This document shows positions 22,414 to 35,438 of a stretch of DNA of 64,000 bases, piece by piece. Within the stretch, counting starts at the first letter, position 1; each line of letters opens with the position of its first letter. The translations under genes were made by a program, and so were the position numbers. The stretch spans positions 21,923,538-21,987,537 of the forward strand of contig CM077152.1 in the NCBI GenBank assembly GCA_039583875.1. Reading direction: 5' to 3'. The notes under the pieces are model-generated. The model did no database searches. It was not told where the DNA came from and worked only from the letters and a program-made list of their open reading frames with translations. Source of the stretch: Platanthera guangdongensis. Taxonomy: Eukaryota > Streptophyta > Magnoliopsida > Asparagales > Orchidaceae.

Positions 22414-23360
22414 TCACATCAGCCTATCGAGGGCATCCCAATGGTCTTGGCTAGGATTACGAGTGAATCTGCTTAACATGCCGACCGTAAAAGCTATGTC
22501 AAGTCTTGTGTAGATTATAGCATACATGAGACTACCAATCAGTTTAGCATAATCTAACTGTCTAATCGGAGCGCCATCATTGAGCTTCAAGCGATTATTG
22601 TAATCGTAAGGTGTCTCCACTACTCTACGTTTACTGTATCCCCACATATCTAACATGGACTTTATATATTGGCTTTGACTTAGGGAAATGCTATTTTTCT
22701 CAAAGCTCACTTGCATGCCTAGTATAGTCTCAGCTACACCTAAGTCTTTAATGTTAAACTCCTTCATTAGTTCTGACTTAACGTCATCCACTACGGATTG
22801 ATCAGAACCAAGAATCAACATATCATCAACATAAAAGCATATTATAGTGACTTTGTTCGATCTATGACGTATGCAAAGATATTTGTCCGAGAGACTCCAC
22901 ATGAATCTCATGTTCCTTACACTATAGTCAAACTTCTCATGTCATAATTTTGGTGCTTGTTTAAGTCCGTATATCGATTTGATCAACTTATAGACCTTAC
23001 TTTCGTGACCGTGTACTATGAAACCTTCAGGTTGACTCATGTATATTTCTTCGGTCAGATCTCCGTTCAAAAATGCAGTCTTAACATTCATTTGATGAAC
23101 AATAAAGTTCTTAATAGACGCAATAACAAAGAGTATCCTAATGGTTGCTAAGTGACGCATTGGTGAATATACATCAAAGTAATCCACCCCACTAACTTGT
23201 GTGAAACCTTTAGCCACCAGGCGTGCTTTATACTTAGTTACGCTACCATCAGGATTGAGCTTCTTTTTCAGAACCCACTTACACCCTATAGTTTTAGCCC
23301 TTTTTGGCTTATCAACTAACGTCCAGGTGTTGTTCTAAAGCAAAGAGTTCATCTCTTCAT
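22414..23360 (-). pseudogene. Copia C reverse transcriptase, broken
   Basis: On the minus strand KTIGCKWVLKKK opens the RT near 23300. It is followed by NVKTAFLNGDLTEEIYMSQPEG, YGLKQAP, a stop near 22942, FYVDDMLILG near 22830, and the thumb to PSQDHWDALDRLM, where a stop occurs at 22414. The usual RNase H part that should follow is absent: only about 190 bp of AT-rich 3' sequence separate this stop from the LTR. The element could not have moved on its own in this form. Confidence 0.85.
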
Positions 23361-23369
23361 CAATGGCCT

Positions 23370-24717
23370 CTTTTTAGAGTAGTGAATCTCTTGATCTCAT
23401 CGCATCCTTATAGGTGGATGGATCGGCCTCAACGTGATAAGTGACAAAATCACTATCGAAGTTTCTGGTAGTTCTCTCTCCCATCGAAGTCCGTCTAGAC
23501 TCTAGGACACTATCGTCTACCGGAACAGAATAGGAGGTGCTCGGTACTGATTCAGGTTCTTCCTCAGTAATAGTTACTTGCATACCTGAGATTGTCAGGT
23601 TCTTATCCTTAAGAAACTTATCCTCAAAGAACACATCATAAATAGATTTAATAATTATATTATTAGACAGGTCTAAGAATCTATCTGCAGCACTATCTTC
23701 AACAAAACCTAAGTAGACACACGTGTTGGTCCTAGGTCTAAGTTTAGACCGTCTAGGGTCAGAGACCCTGACATAGGATATAAAGCCTCAGGTCTTAAGT
23801 TTAGTTAATGTCGGGGGTCTCTTAAACCAAAGCTCGTAGGGTGTGACGTCTAACTTAGCATGAGGGACTTTGTTCAGAATGTTGTTTGTAGTTAAAACTG
23901 CTTCTCCCCAATAGGCAGTAGGCATGCCAACAGTGAGTAACATAGAATTCAACATCTTTGTTAACGTTCTATTCTTTAGCTTGGCTATATCATTTGATTG
24001 GGGTGAGTAAGGAACAATGGTTTCTGCTATAATCCCTTGAGAGGCAAGGAAACCCCGGAACTCACTGGATATGTATTCTCCTCCTCGATCACTTCTAAAC
24101 CTTTTTATTCTCATGTCTAGTTGGTTTTCTACCCTGGTTTTGAAAAGACAAAACTTTTCAAACGCTTCATCTTTAGTTTTAAGAAGATAGATGTGATAGA
24201 ACCTAGAGCAGTCATCTATAAATGTGATCATATACTTCCTTCCTTCTCTGGTGACAAAACTTTTAAAGTCACATATATCAGAATATATAAGCTCTAGGGG
24301 TGTTGTGCTCCTAGTAACCGCACTAAAAGGTTTCCTAGTGATCTTGGTCTGAGCACACATGTCACATTTCTCAGGCTGTGACTTAGTGTTTAATGTGATC
24401 TGGTGAGTTATAGCTATTTGGAACATTTTCCTATATTTCACGTATCCTAGTCTCTCATGTAGAGTCTTAGGGCTAACTAAGTTTGTTTGAACTTGTTGAA
24501 CTAATTCATTTGCTAGACTTAGTCAGTACATCCTATTTTGGACGTATATACATCCAAAATAGTGTGGGTTAACCGATAGTGTTACTCTACCGCTACAAAA
24601 GTAAATGACATACCAGCATCACATAATAGACTAATAGACACTAAGTTAGCAGCTAAGGAAAGAATAAATTTGACGTTCTTTAAAATTAAAGACTTACTTG
24701 AGGATAGCAACAAATTT
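23370..24717 (-). pseudogene. Copia C integrase, broken
   Basis: The pre-integrase part (NVKFILSLAANLVSISLLCDAG near 24650-24585) continues into the zinc region (CDMCAQTKITRKPF near 24355) and the core: YSDICDFK near 24270 with the first Asp and FRSDRGGEYIS near 24090 with the second. The third acidic site reads NDIAKLKNRTL, where relatives have Glu and here Lys stands. The linker to RT (23374-23634) is acidic and Ser-rich, as usual in Copia. A stop at 23788 splits it. Confidence 0.85.
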
Positions 24718-26053
24718 CACTACAACAAATTCATTATACGGTGACATTTTTTATGCCTTTAGTGACGATTTTTAAGCGTCGCGATAGTTTTTGTGACGTT
24801 TATAAAAACGTCACAAAATCGTCGTGATTGTGGCCATCACCGTAGCTCATTGCGACGCTTTCATAAAAAAACGTCACGATTTGCAATTGCTCTATCGTGA
24901 CATTTTTTAAAAAAAATGTCATCATAAATAATTGATCTATCATGACGCTTTCTAAAAAACGTCGAGGAAATATTAACTCTACCACTACGTTTTTGCAAAA
25001 TGTCACTGCATTAAAAACTCTACAATAACGTTTTTCGAAAAAAAACGTCGCGAAAAAATAATTATAAACACACCACTTATCATCCAACACTTCCTCTTCC
25101 ACATTTCTTTCTACATATCATCAACACAATATACATCTTTTTTGAGCATTTTCGAGCACATATGGGTGTATTAGCAAGTGTCTGAGAGTATCCAGGAGTA
25201 TCCGAAATTTTTTAATTTATAATTATATTTTGGAATGCATAAGGCCATTGCAAGTACCTATGCTTCCTAGCTCCAAGGCTCCATGGAACAAAACATCAAG
25301 TCTCTGGAAATTTTTAAGAAGTCTATCACAATTTCTGGGAGCATCATCAACAAGGAGCTCAACCATGACAACAATTTCAGAATTAATAGTAGCAAAAAAC
25401 TGAGAAATGACTATCCTCATATCAATACACATGGATTTGGAGTAATATTATAACAACCAAAAAGTGTTTTCTAGCATTGGAAGGACTTCAAAAAAAGGAT
25501 ATCCGTTGTTTCCAATATACGACATATTGGCATTCATAGGGTCTCAAAAAGATCTTGTTACTACAACCCAAATCTTGAAAGAAATGATCACATATTCCAC
25601 CACAGTGAGCTAGCTAAATAAACCTGGAATGGACAAGCCAGCACAAGCTTAATGTTTAAAGAAATCAAATGTACATGTTGAACCCAAAAAATTAGAAACT
25701 TCATGCAATCCCGATTAATTGCATGAGGGCCGTGTGGAGAGAGCAGTGTAGAAGGATCCAAGAAGGCATATACAGACACCAAAACCATCATCAAGTAAAT
25801 CCACATTGATTTAAACATACACCGAAACAATCTGAAATCAATAACTATCAGCATCAAGACAAATTTGATCAAATTTTTACACATGCACTATAATGAGTCC
25901 ACACCTCTGAGTCATATTGTAACATAACAATTGTGCAAAATGTCACTGTATTAAAAACTCTACAATAACTCTACAATAACGATTTATGCTTCCAAACTAG
26001 CAGAAAAAATAAAACTTAGTTTTAATCTTCTAAGAGACATTTTATCATACATC

Positions 26054-26158
<105 letters not shown>

Positions 26159-26439
26159 AGTGTAAAACAAAGCATTGTATGCCAACCATGCTTGCATTTA
26201 CAGCAGCCCAATGGCTAAGAATCGGATATCAAATAGGCTTCAACTTTTCTTCAATCATCTTGTACCTGCATAAATTTTGAGTAGATAAGAGTGCAATTGA
26301 CTTTAAAAAATGCACTTGACACTCCTATGCAATCAATTTTGAGTTTAATAAGAGTGCAATTGACTACAACTTGCAATCAATTTTAGAACCCAAATCCACC
26401 TAAACCCCAAAACAATCACAATACGTGTAATGGCCAAGT

Positions 26440-26860
26440 GTTGTTATTCATACCTTCCAGCAAGAACACCGGAATACTCGGGCTCCGAGGCGACACTAAA
26501 CCGGAACTGGAGGCAATCTACAACAGCCAGGTAGAGAGATCAAGCAAAACCAGTCGGATTCGGAGGAGACGTCGCCAATTTGTGACATGAATAGAAATTC
26601 ACAGCATAACCCTAAACCCATAACCGATCAAATTTTGATATTCAGAAATCAGAACAACAATCATGAAAAGGGATGAAGGATATGAGGAAATATACATTTA
26701 TGCTATTCTCAAGTTTTGATATTCGTACCTTTCAGCGAGAACACTGGAGTCGGGCTCGGAGGCAACGTGAAACATGAAGTGGAGGAGATCTACAACAACC
26801 AAGGGGAGAGATGGAGCGAAACCGGTCGGATTCGGAGGAGAAGAGAGGTCGCGATGGCTA
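26440..26860. repeat. Tandemly duplicated block in the CACTA element
   Basis: 26440-26575 and 26724-26855 are diverged copies (both hold cagc-agaacac-ggagt, ggctcggaggc, and cggattcggaggaga). A 28-31-bp repeat, gaaactccttcaccgtcg, occurs three times at 26928-27005. Open frames here follow the repeats and show no known domain. Confidence 0.7.
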
Positions 26861-27835
26861 GGGCACGAAGATGAGAGGTCGCGATGCCATAGCCGCGGCG
26901 AGTTTGGAGGAAGAACAGGTAGGTCGAAACTCCTTCACCGTCGTTGCCGAGCAAGAGAAACTCCTTCACCGTCGTTGCCGAGCAAGGGAAACTCCTTCGC
27001 CGCCACCGTCATTGCCGCAAGCGTGGAGGAGGCCGCTTAGCCGTCTTTGGTGGCAAGATGCTGCGTCGTCGCTGAACTGAGGAAGGCGGCGGGATGGGGA
27101 ATCGGGGTCGGCCGTAGAGGGACGAAACGAATTAGGTTTCGTTTTTTTCCTCTATTTTTCCGGTCCATTACCTCCACTGAACAGGGTCAATTATAACCCA
27201 AGAATACCATTTTATTTCCTTTTCATTATACCCGTAAATTTTCCTTTTCATTATACCTGTCAATACCACTTTATTTCCTTTTCATTTATAGCCAGATTTC
27301 CTTTTCATTCATTTCTAAAAATTTTGAACTTAATCTTCTCCAATATATTTTAATTTCCTACCAAAAATAATTTATAGAGTATTATATGCGCTCCGTTAAA
27401 TAATTTGGTGCCAAAATTTTGAACTTTATCTTCTCCAATATATTTTGGTTTCCTTCACCGTCATTACTCTTACTAGGGGCATTTGATTTGATACGAGGTT
27501 TGGATATCGCATCTTGAGATTATTTATCTAAATGTAAACATGATGTCATGCACTTCATGCTCGATTACTAAATGACATGATTGTAATGAAAATGTTTTGA
27601 ACTTTTTGATAACAATTTTTTTATAAAAATCTTATGTTTTAATGACGTTTTAAAAATAATCGTCACTAAAACTGAACATTTATATTGACGTTTTTTCATG
27701 AAAAACGTGGCTAATATTATTATTGGTATTAACGACGTTTTTTTTATAAAAAGCGTTGTTAGATAGAAATCAAACGGTGACGCTTTTGCAAACGTCGCAA
27801 TAAAAACGTCACTGTAAAGTGCATATCTAGTAGTG

Positions 27836-28929
27836 AAAGTTGCGTTCCCCACCTTCAGTACGTCAGCTATCTCGTCATTGGCCACCGTCACAGACTCTTT
27901 CACAGTAGTGAGCCCTGTCATAAGAGCAGAATTGTTACAAACGTGACACGTCGCCCCCGAATCCAGGTACCACTTTGTGCTGACATTAGCGTTTCCGACC
28001 ATTGCAACAAAGTCGGAAGACTCAGCTTGGCTAACCATATTAGCTTGGTTGTCATCTTGTGGTTCTTTTGTTCTTTCCCTTTTAGGGAGTCTGCAATCAA
28101 ATGCGTTGTGTCCCTACTTGTTGCAGTTTAAACACTTGCCCTTGAATTTTTTATTGCGTTTGTTAGGGCCTGTAACTTGGGAGCTACCATGGGAGGGTCT
28201 GGTCCTCTTAGGGTTCGACACATGTTTAGAACTAATGAGCATGTTAGTCGCAACCTTCTATTTGCTAACAGTTTCTAAAGTGTGTCAAGTCCTATTTTCA
28301 TCCTTAATGCGAATAAATCGCTTGAGGTCATTAAGACCTACCTGCATCTTCTTGCGGTACATCTCAGTTTTAGAGTTGTACCACGTAGAGGGCAGTTTAA
28401 AAATAATCGTGCCAGCAACAAAACTGTATGACAGAGAAATATTCTCATTATGTAAAGAATCTACTAGAGCTTCAAAATCCGATACTTGAGGGAGAATGAC
28501 CTTCGCCTCGTCGAACATGAAGGAATGGAATTTGTCCACCAGGTGCGGCTTGGACAAATACTCCTCTTGCCTGAAGTGCTCTTCCAGTGCCTCCCAGATT
28601 TCCTTGGCGGTCTTCATTTTGATGTACGTCTTTGCCAGGCTAGAGGACAGACAGTTCAGCAGGTAGTCGCGGCAGAAGTCCTCATCACCGATCCACTGGG
28701 CTTCCTCTTCAGTTCCCATAACGTCAGCACGATAAGACTTAATTGTGCAGAACACGTTCAGATATTTCATTCCAAACTGGTATTCAACTTCCAGTTGTTG
28801 AATTCTGTCGCTGTGAATTTCTCCAGCTTTATCATCGGGACCGGAGAGGAGAAATTTGTTCCTTTCATCATGTTGTGTCACTTTGCAGAATTCGGGAACC
28901 AAAGTAATAAAAACTCTCGGTTCCAACAA
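27836..28929 (-). pseudogene. Copia C gag and protease start, broken
   Basis: The minus-strand gag begins near 28880 with KLEKFTATEFNNWKL, shifts frame, then reads CRDYLLNCLSSSLAKTYIK and AKEIWEALEEHFRQEEYL to about 28285. A degraded zinc-knuckle and basic region lies at 28050-28280. Protease follows at 27990 with WYLDSGATCHVCNN, where DSG is the active site. The reading ends at the CACTA insertion (KVGNAT). Frameshifts at about 28780 and 28285 make it non-functional. Confidence 0.8.
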
Positions 28930-29638
28930 CTAGGAATTTCGATCGGCCACAGTAGTGCAAAGCTTCCAAACACAAAAATCCAGCAAGATGTAGATCTCCT
29001 CCAAACTGGAAACCGTGAGCAGATTGGCGAGATCTTGAGACAGCAACCGCTCCTTCGCAGGAGGAATATGCCACTGGACGAAAACCTTTGTTCCAGATCG
29101 GCCGGGTTTTTCCCTATCAGCGGCGACAATTGAGAGTAGTGACAATGGAAATGAACCGTTCCTGTTTCTCCAGGCGGCGGGATGGAGCAAAGGATCCGAG
29201 ATAGAAAGAATGTCGAGAGTTGGCGGTGGGATTTTCCCTCTTCTTGATCAGAGCACCGACATCATTTCTTCCCTCTCCGATCGAGATGTCGGCCTCCTTC
29301 TCCCGATCTAGATGGCGGATGTCGGATGCTTCCTCATTCTCTCGGTCGAGTTCAGCGGTGGCTTAGAAAATTCGGAGAAACAAGAAAGAAAAACCAGCGG
29401 CCGGAATCCTTTTCTCGAATCAAGATCGGCGGCACTGCACAGTGCAGCGACGTGCTTTTCCTTCCACGAACGAGCGCCGACGGGTTCTCGTTTTCCTGTT
29501 CCGATTTCAGGCAGCGAAAAACGAAAACTTTCCTCCTGATCCAGGCAGCGGAAACCTCCGAATTCAGAAACGGGAGCAATTACGGGATAATGGAAAGGGG
29601 AACGAGATGCGTGAGCGACCGGGCAGCTGTTTCGAGCA
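28930..29638 (-). other. Leader of Copia C, no gene seen
   Basis: About 700 bp separate the gag start from the 5' LTR on the minus strand. Several overlapping open frames of 70-130 codons exist on both strands, but none resembles a known domain. Confidence 0.5.
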
Positions 29639-29813
29639 TGAAAAGTCACTCGAAGCATCCAAGTGGTGATCGAAGTGGAATCCCCTACCCGTTGGCCCTA
29701 GGTGGGTATAAATAGACAAACCCTTAGGAGTTACTATGGGTATGGGTTAACCGTGTACCCAAACTAACCTGTTAAGCCTCCGAACCCGTTATTCGTCCAA
29801 ATATACACTAACA
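29639..29813 (-). repeat. 5' LTR of Copia C
   Basis: This is a 175-bp copy of the LTR at 22046-22219, with scattered substitutions. Confidence 0.87.
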
Positions 29814-29818
29814 ACATA

Positions 29819-30361
29819 TGCAGATTAGAAGATAGTGTGTGACTTCCGAATCAATTTATAAAGTTTTAGTAGTACGCAAAAACGGTATGCCCTCTAACAA
29901 CATTTGTAAACAAATCATTTATAACTTTTTAAGAGAATCTTATATACAATTATGTGTTAACTTTGATTTTGCAGGAAAGCTTTATTTTGGGGAGATCGAG
30001 ATATGGACAACTATTTAAATAGGCGTTTAATTGAATTTTGTATAAATTATTATCTACATGACTTTTTGGATTGTGTTTATTTTGTAGGACTATGGACTGT
30101 TATCTCTGTTTTTGAGTTAATCTACTAATTAACAATGTTTTGTTATTATAAAAAAACTTAATCTTTGGGCTGCCAATATCCATTGGACTGTCAATAGCCA
30201 TTTGTTGGGCTGTCATTGTCTTTGGACTGTCAATAGCCATACATAGGCTGCCAATATAAACGCCCAACGAAATTTTGGAGCTAGCTTTCACTATCTCACA
30301 AGACACCCTCGATGCAGTGTAGTAGTCAAAATCCATTCTCAGCAAGATGAATTCAAATTTA
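29819..30361. other. Unassigned AT-rich DNA
   Basis: I see no gene. A short repeat around ggactgtcaatagccat occurs at 30180-30240. Confidence 0.5.
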
Positions 30362-30580
30362 GGCTATATTTGGTTTGGCGATGGCGGGTGTATCAGGTGG
30401 GTCGAAATGCCACTTTCGAATCGGAGGGGAGAGGTGGGGGTCAAAACGGAGCGGATCAGGGCCGTTTCCTCCTTTCTGCAGGTGCAAACAAAGCAAACGT
30501 CGTCGACGGCCGTTTGTTTACCCGCCGCCCGACATCGTTTACTCCAAACGGAGGCGGCGAAATGCCGAACCAAACGAACC
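30362..30580. mobile_element. Putative 219-bp MITE (PIF/Harbinger- or hAT-like ends)
   Basis: The ends are inverted repeats: ggctatatttggtttggc on the left against the complement of gccgaaccaaacgaacc on the right. The flanks are TTA (30359-30361) and cta (30581-30583), an imperfect 3-bp duplication. The interior is GC-rich with no gene. Confidence 0.45.
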
Positions 30581-30645
30581 CTAACTGTCTATTTTGCAAA
30601 ATTTTTGTGATGGAGGGGGACTAGCTCACCCATAGATATGCCCTT

Positions 30646-30835
30646 TGTTGGAGTGTGCTCGAAGCATCCGCGTGACCGTCAAGTTTGAAACGATCTCATC
30701 GTTGCCCCTGCCATGGGTTTTTTTAGGCAAACCCTAAATATCCGACTGCGGGTTATTGGATTCCTATCAGATCTTAACCGCAACCCATTAAACACCCGTC
30801 ACACCTATTTCAATATATTTCAACAATCTCCTCTT
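30646..30835 (-). repeat. Relic LTR and PPT of a Copia element related to C
   Basis: It shares gctcgaagcatccg, taggcaaacc and the end ...ttcaaca followed by atctcctctta (a PPT on the minus strand) with the C LTR. No matching second LTR or pol was found. The right side, 30836-31383, is AT-rich and unassigned. Confidence 0.6.
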
Positions 30836-31383
30836 ATATTGTAAATATGTGTTAGCACAGTACATGCTACTTAAACAATAGTTAATAACGACTAAAAAGT
30901 GAGTTTTTAGAAAACATAAATATGAGTTTTAGAATACATAATATCTAAACTCAAATAAATATTCTCAAACATAACAGTAGGAAATCTGAAAGAAAAACTT
31001 AAACTGAAAATTGATCTATGAAAACAACAGATCATCTTCATCCGGTTCGAAATCAACATTCTCTCCTTCAATCTTCATTTGATCTGCAAACAAAACACCA
31101 TAAGAATATCATGAGACAAATCTCTATGTATTCTAACATTTGCTAATAAAAAATTAAAGGTATTAGTTCTAGCAGTAAAAGAACGTAATACTTTAAGCAT
31201 GAATAAAGACTCACATATTAGCATCTCTATCTAATTTACACAAAATTAGAAAATTGATTTCATAGAATCAAACTATGTTTCATCGATTATTAAGATTATT
31301 ATTCACCATTTCACAATTGTGTTATATCATCAAGTTAGGAACGATACAACATGTTGTGACCATCATATCATCAAGTTTGGAAT

Positions 31384-31788
31384 GTACACCAGTAGATGAT
31401 CGAACTGCTCGAGTGCGATGATGCGTATCGCTTGGAATTTGGCAAGGGGTCTCAGTCTCGGAGGTTACTAGAGTGCGATGATCTAGGCGTGGAGGATGCC
31501 TCAGATGATGATGCTGACGTCGACGTTGAGGGGCGATCCCATTGTACCCTTTTTGTTTGTTTGCTTCGCCTTTACTTTATCTTACTGGTGTACCTTTGCA
31601 CCGTCACACTAAGATCTTACCCACGAGGCAGTTTTTGTTTAAACAGATGCACTCTTTTTCATATCGTTCATGTTTTGGCTGTTCTTTGGTGTGCGTACAC
31701 TTTTGGCCGAGTAGCGCTTAACTTGAACGCTGTCATTTTGTGCTGGTTGTTAGCAGGGGGTATTCATCCGCTTTCATTTTGGTAGGAC
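31384..31788 (+). other. Open frame of about 129 codons, unrecognised
   Basis: The frame (ATG near 31396-31400 region) starts with two LLECDD motifs, an acidic stretch DASDDDADVDVEG, then a long hydrophobic part (FVCLLRLYFILLVYLC) that could span a membrane. I recognise no family. It directly precedes the 59-bp array and may be part of a decayed retroelement rather than a gene. Confidence 0.25.
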
Positions 31789-31794
31789 CAGAGC

Positions 31795-33054
31795 ACGCTT
31801 GATTAGGAGTTGGTGGTGAGGAACCCTTATTTGGTTGCGCCTCAAGAGGACCGAGGTCTGTCCAAATGGAGGTGACAAAGAACCTTTATTCGTTCACACC
31901 TTAGGATAATCGAGGTTCATCCAGGTGGAGGTGGTAAAGAACCTTTGTTCGTTTGCGCCTCAGGAGGACCGTGGTCGGTCCAGGTGGAGATGATGAAGAA
32001 CCTTTGTCCGTTCACGCCTCAGGAGAATCGGGGTTTGTCCAGGTGAAGGTGACAAAAAACCTTTATTTGTTTATGCCTCAAGAGAACCGGAGTTCGTCCA
32101 GGTGGAGGTGGTAAAGAACATTTGTTCGTTCGCGGCCCAGGAGAACTGAGAGTTCATTCAGGTAGAGTTGGTAAAGAACCTTTATTTGTTCATGCCTCAG
32201 GAGGACTGAGGTTTGCTCGGGTGGAGGTGACAAAAAACTCATGTTTATTCACGCCTTAGGGAGGACCAGTGTCCTTTCGGGCGGAGGCGATAAAGAACCT
32301 TTGTTTGTTCGCGTCTCAAGAGAATCGAGGTTCATCCAGGTGGAGGTGGCGAAGAACCATTGTTAGCTCGCGCCTCAGAAGGATCTGAGTCCGTCCGGGT
32401 AGAGGTGGTGAAGAACCTTTGTTCGTTCGCCCCTCATGAGAACCGAGATTTATCCAAGTGGAGGTGGAGAAGAACCTTTATTTATTCGCGCCTTAGGAGC
32501 ACCAGAGTTTGTTCAAGTGGAGGCGACGAAGAACCTTTGTTCGTTCGTGCCTTAGGAGGCTCGGGTTTCGTCCGGGTGGAGGGGGCAAAGAACCTTGGTT
32601 CATTTGCGACTCAAGAGAATCGAGGTTTCTTCAGGTGAAGGTGGCTAAGAACCTTTGTTCGTTCATGCCTCAGGAGCACCATGGTTCATCTAGGTGGAGT
32701 TGGCGAAGAACCTTTGTTCATTCGCGCCTCAGGAGGATCAGGATCCGTCCGGGTGGAGGTGGCGAAGAACCTTTGTTCGTTCGCGCCTCAGGAGGACCAG
32801 GGTCCGTCCAGTTGAAGGTGGCGAAGAACCTTTGTTCGTTCGGCCTCAGGAGGACCAGGGTCCGTCCGGGTGGAGGTGGCGAAGAACCTTTGTTCGTTCG
32901 GGCCTCAAGCGGACCGGGGTCCGTCCGGGTGGAGCTGACAAAGAACCTTTGTTCATTCGCGCCTCAGGAGAACCGAGGTTCGTCCATGTGGAGGTGACGA
33001 AGAACCTTTGTTTGTTCGCAGCTCAAGAGATCCGAGGTTCGTCCAGGTGTAGGT
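31795..33054. repeat. 59-bp minisatellite, about 21 copies
   Basis: Units share gaagaacctttgttcgttcg and cctcaggagga. Spacing is 59, 59, 58, 59 and 59 at 32705-32999. Copies at the left are more diverged than those at 32600-33000. Since 59 is not a multiple of three, the open frames through it shift between copies and are not proteins. Confidence 0.92.
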
Positions 33055-33960
33055 TGTAACATCCCGATTTTTATTGGGCCGCCAGAACCCTAGTGGACCC
33101 ACTAAAAGTAACCCGAACCACTACCAGTGACCCACAACGAGGTAGGAGATGACCTTAGATGGGGAGATGGAGCTAGAAAACTCTGATATGAGTTCTATTA
33201 GTTCATATGACTTCGTATGGTCGATACGAATGTATTGGAACTCGTTGCTTCGCAATCCGAGGTCAGACGGTGAAATTGAACGTTTTGACCGGTTTAGGGC
33301 GCCGCGACGTGCAAAACTGGAATTTTTAGCAAACGAACTCTGATTCGGTCTCAGTCAGTGATTTTTGATTCGTATAGTCAATACAAAGTCAACATAGTTC
33401 ACCCTATCAGTTTTGACGATGGGTGGTCAATTTGTGGTCAAATCGAGCATAGTCGTGCATCGAAAAGCGGGCGCACAACAGTTATGGCACTACACCCCAA
33501 CTTTGGCCCGATCCCCGATGACTTGGGCTTACTTGGACTTTGGCCAGCAAGGGGGATCCACTTAGGGTTGACTTTGGTCAAACCCTCCATTTAAGCTCTT
33601 TTTTGGAATTTTTTCCCCACGAGGAGTGCACCTCTTCTCCGTGGTTAACACGATCTCCTTTTCCTCTAGTTTTGGGCTTTCCTCCACAAGCAATTAGGGT
33701 GGAAATGGGCCTTATAGAAAGCCCAATAGCAACTCCCACTCCCCTCTTCTTCTTCTCTTTGCTTAAACCCAAGCCCACCAAACTTCTCCTTCCCCTAAAT
33801 GAAGCCAAGTGGATGCACTGGACCCACAGATGGATGCCACCTGTTTCCTCCCGCTAGAAGAGGGGAGGAGGAACTCTTCTCTATTGGGATTAATCCCACA
33901 TTAGCCCCAAGCCAAATGGCCCCCTCCCCCTGCATATAAAAGATCATGCCTATCCCATCT
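33055..33960 (+). repeat. LTR-like 5' part starting TGTAACATCCCG, truncated
   Basis: The start TGTAACATCCCGATTTTTATTGG resembles Gypsy LTR starts in this window. A TATA box (tataaaag, about 33942) follows. I found no matching end or second copy before 36082. The stretch 33960-35438 is GC-rich then AT-rich, with no gene other than the SKP1 leader. Confidence 0.45.
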
Positions 33961-35438
33961 CCTCTCACACAGCTCAGGCGAGCTTCCCCCCATCACTTGC
34001 CGGAACCCTAGCTCGCTGAAAATCTAAACCAAAAATCCTGCCACCCCCCGTCTCCGCCATCCTCCAATAATAGCTCGGCCAAGTTCCTCCTGAGCCCCCC
34101 AATTCCGGGTGGAAGCTCTTCCCCTCTCCATCCTCCACCCCTTGGACGATCTACATGCCTCCTCCGACCACCCGAGCGTCGCAGACGCAACCCGAGCCAA
34201 GCTCTAGGCTCAGGATTTGGCCGCACAAGAGGAGTGCCTCCCAACGCTGGGAGTGGACATGGGGTGATGATTCATCACCATAGGAGACCATCCCTGGCGG
34301 TGGAGGGCGGCGGTGCCGCCAGAAAATGCGATTCAAGCGGCACACATAAAGAATAATTTTGTTGTTTTCATTTCTACGACGACGACCGACGGTGCTAGGC
34401 CGCCAGACCACCGTCGTAGGGAAACTCGACCCCCCGTCGCGCAGGCCGACATTGGTATTGTGGCCGGATAGCCACCTGAGAGGTGGGGCGACACGACATT
34501 GCCGGGAGCAGAGCATCCGCGCCGCCCCGCTCTCGGGATGAAGTTTTCCGACAGTGGTCGACGACGCTGGGCCGTCAGACCACTGCCCAGTGCTCGCCAG
34601 CCCCCGACGAGCCGACCGAGCTCAATACCGAAGGAATCCGGCCACCAACCAGCGATGTAAGAGGCTTCCACCACCACCATCATCGCCGATGAGCAGCACC
34701 AACCGTCCGATCTTCTTGATGAAGATCGGACGATCAAGATCAACATAAAACTGTGCACCACGTGTTAATCTGAACCCCCATAGTGGATCCGCGCCGGATC
34801 CGCTGTGGGGACAGAAGATTAAATCTCCCTGTTCAGCTCAATCTATGTCACATGAATCTTTTTTGATTTGGCTATTAGCAGACCAAATATTGAACAAAAA
34901 CTTAGTGATTTTTAAAGAAAAATCTAGGCGCCTTGAGAAAAAGTTTTGAACATGAAATTTGTTCCCAGATAAATTTGTTCAAATTTTTTGGGAATTTTAA
35001 AAGTTGGTTTGATATCGCGCACAATAATATTTGGGTAATTGGCAAAGTGCACTGTTTTTTGGCAAATGCACCCCAAAAATTTAAAATTGGCAAAATGCAT
35101 TCTCCAAAGTGATTTTTTTGGCAATGTACACTTTTGATAAACAAAAAATGAAATGATGAAAATATACGGAGGGCGCACATTATCAAGAAAACCAACTCTG
35201 AATGATATATTTTGTCATTTTTTAATTTTCGTGATCCATTTTGTCAAAAACAGATATTTGAAGGACCAGGTTTCTCCATTACCCGCACGGTTTAATACTT
35301 TCATTCTCCACGCTTTCATGATAATGACGGCCGCCCGTACCTCTTGAATTTCTGCAGTTCCAAAAGAAGCCCCAAATCTCCATCCTATCTCGCTGCCTTC
35401 AAGGAAGAAGAAACAGATCGGATCTGATCTTCTCAGCG

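Noticed and set aside
31795..33054. CRISPR-like array or repeat protein
   Set aside because: Units are contiguous 59-bp tandem repeats without unique spacers, in plant DNA, and the period is not a multiple of three.
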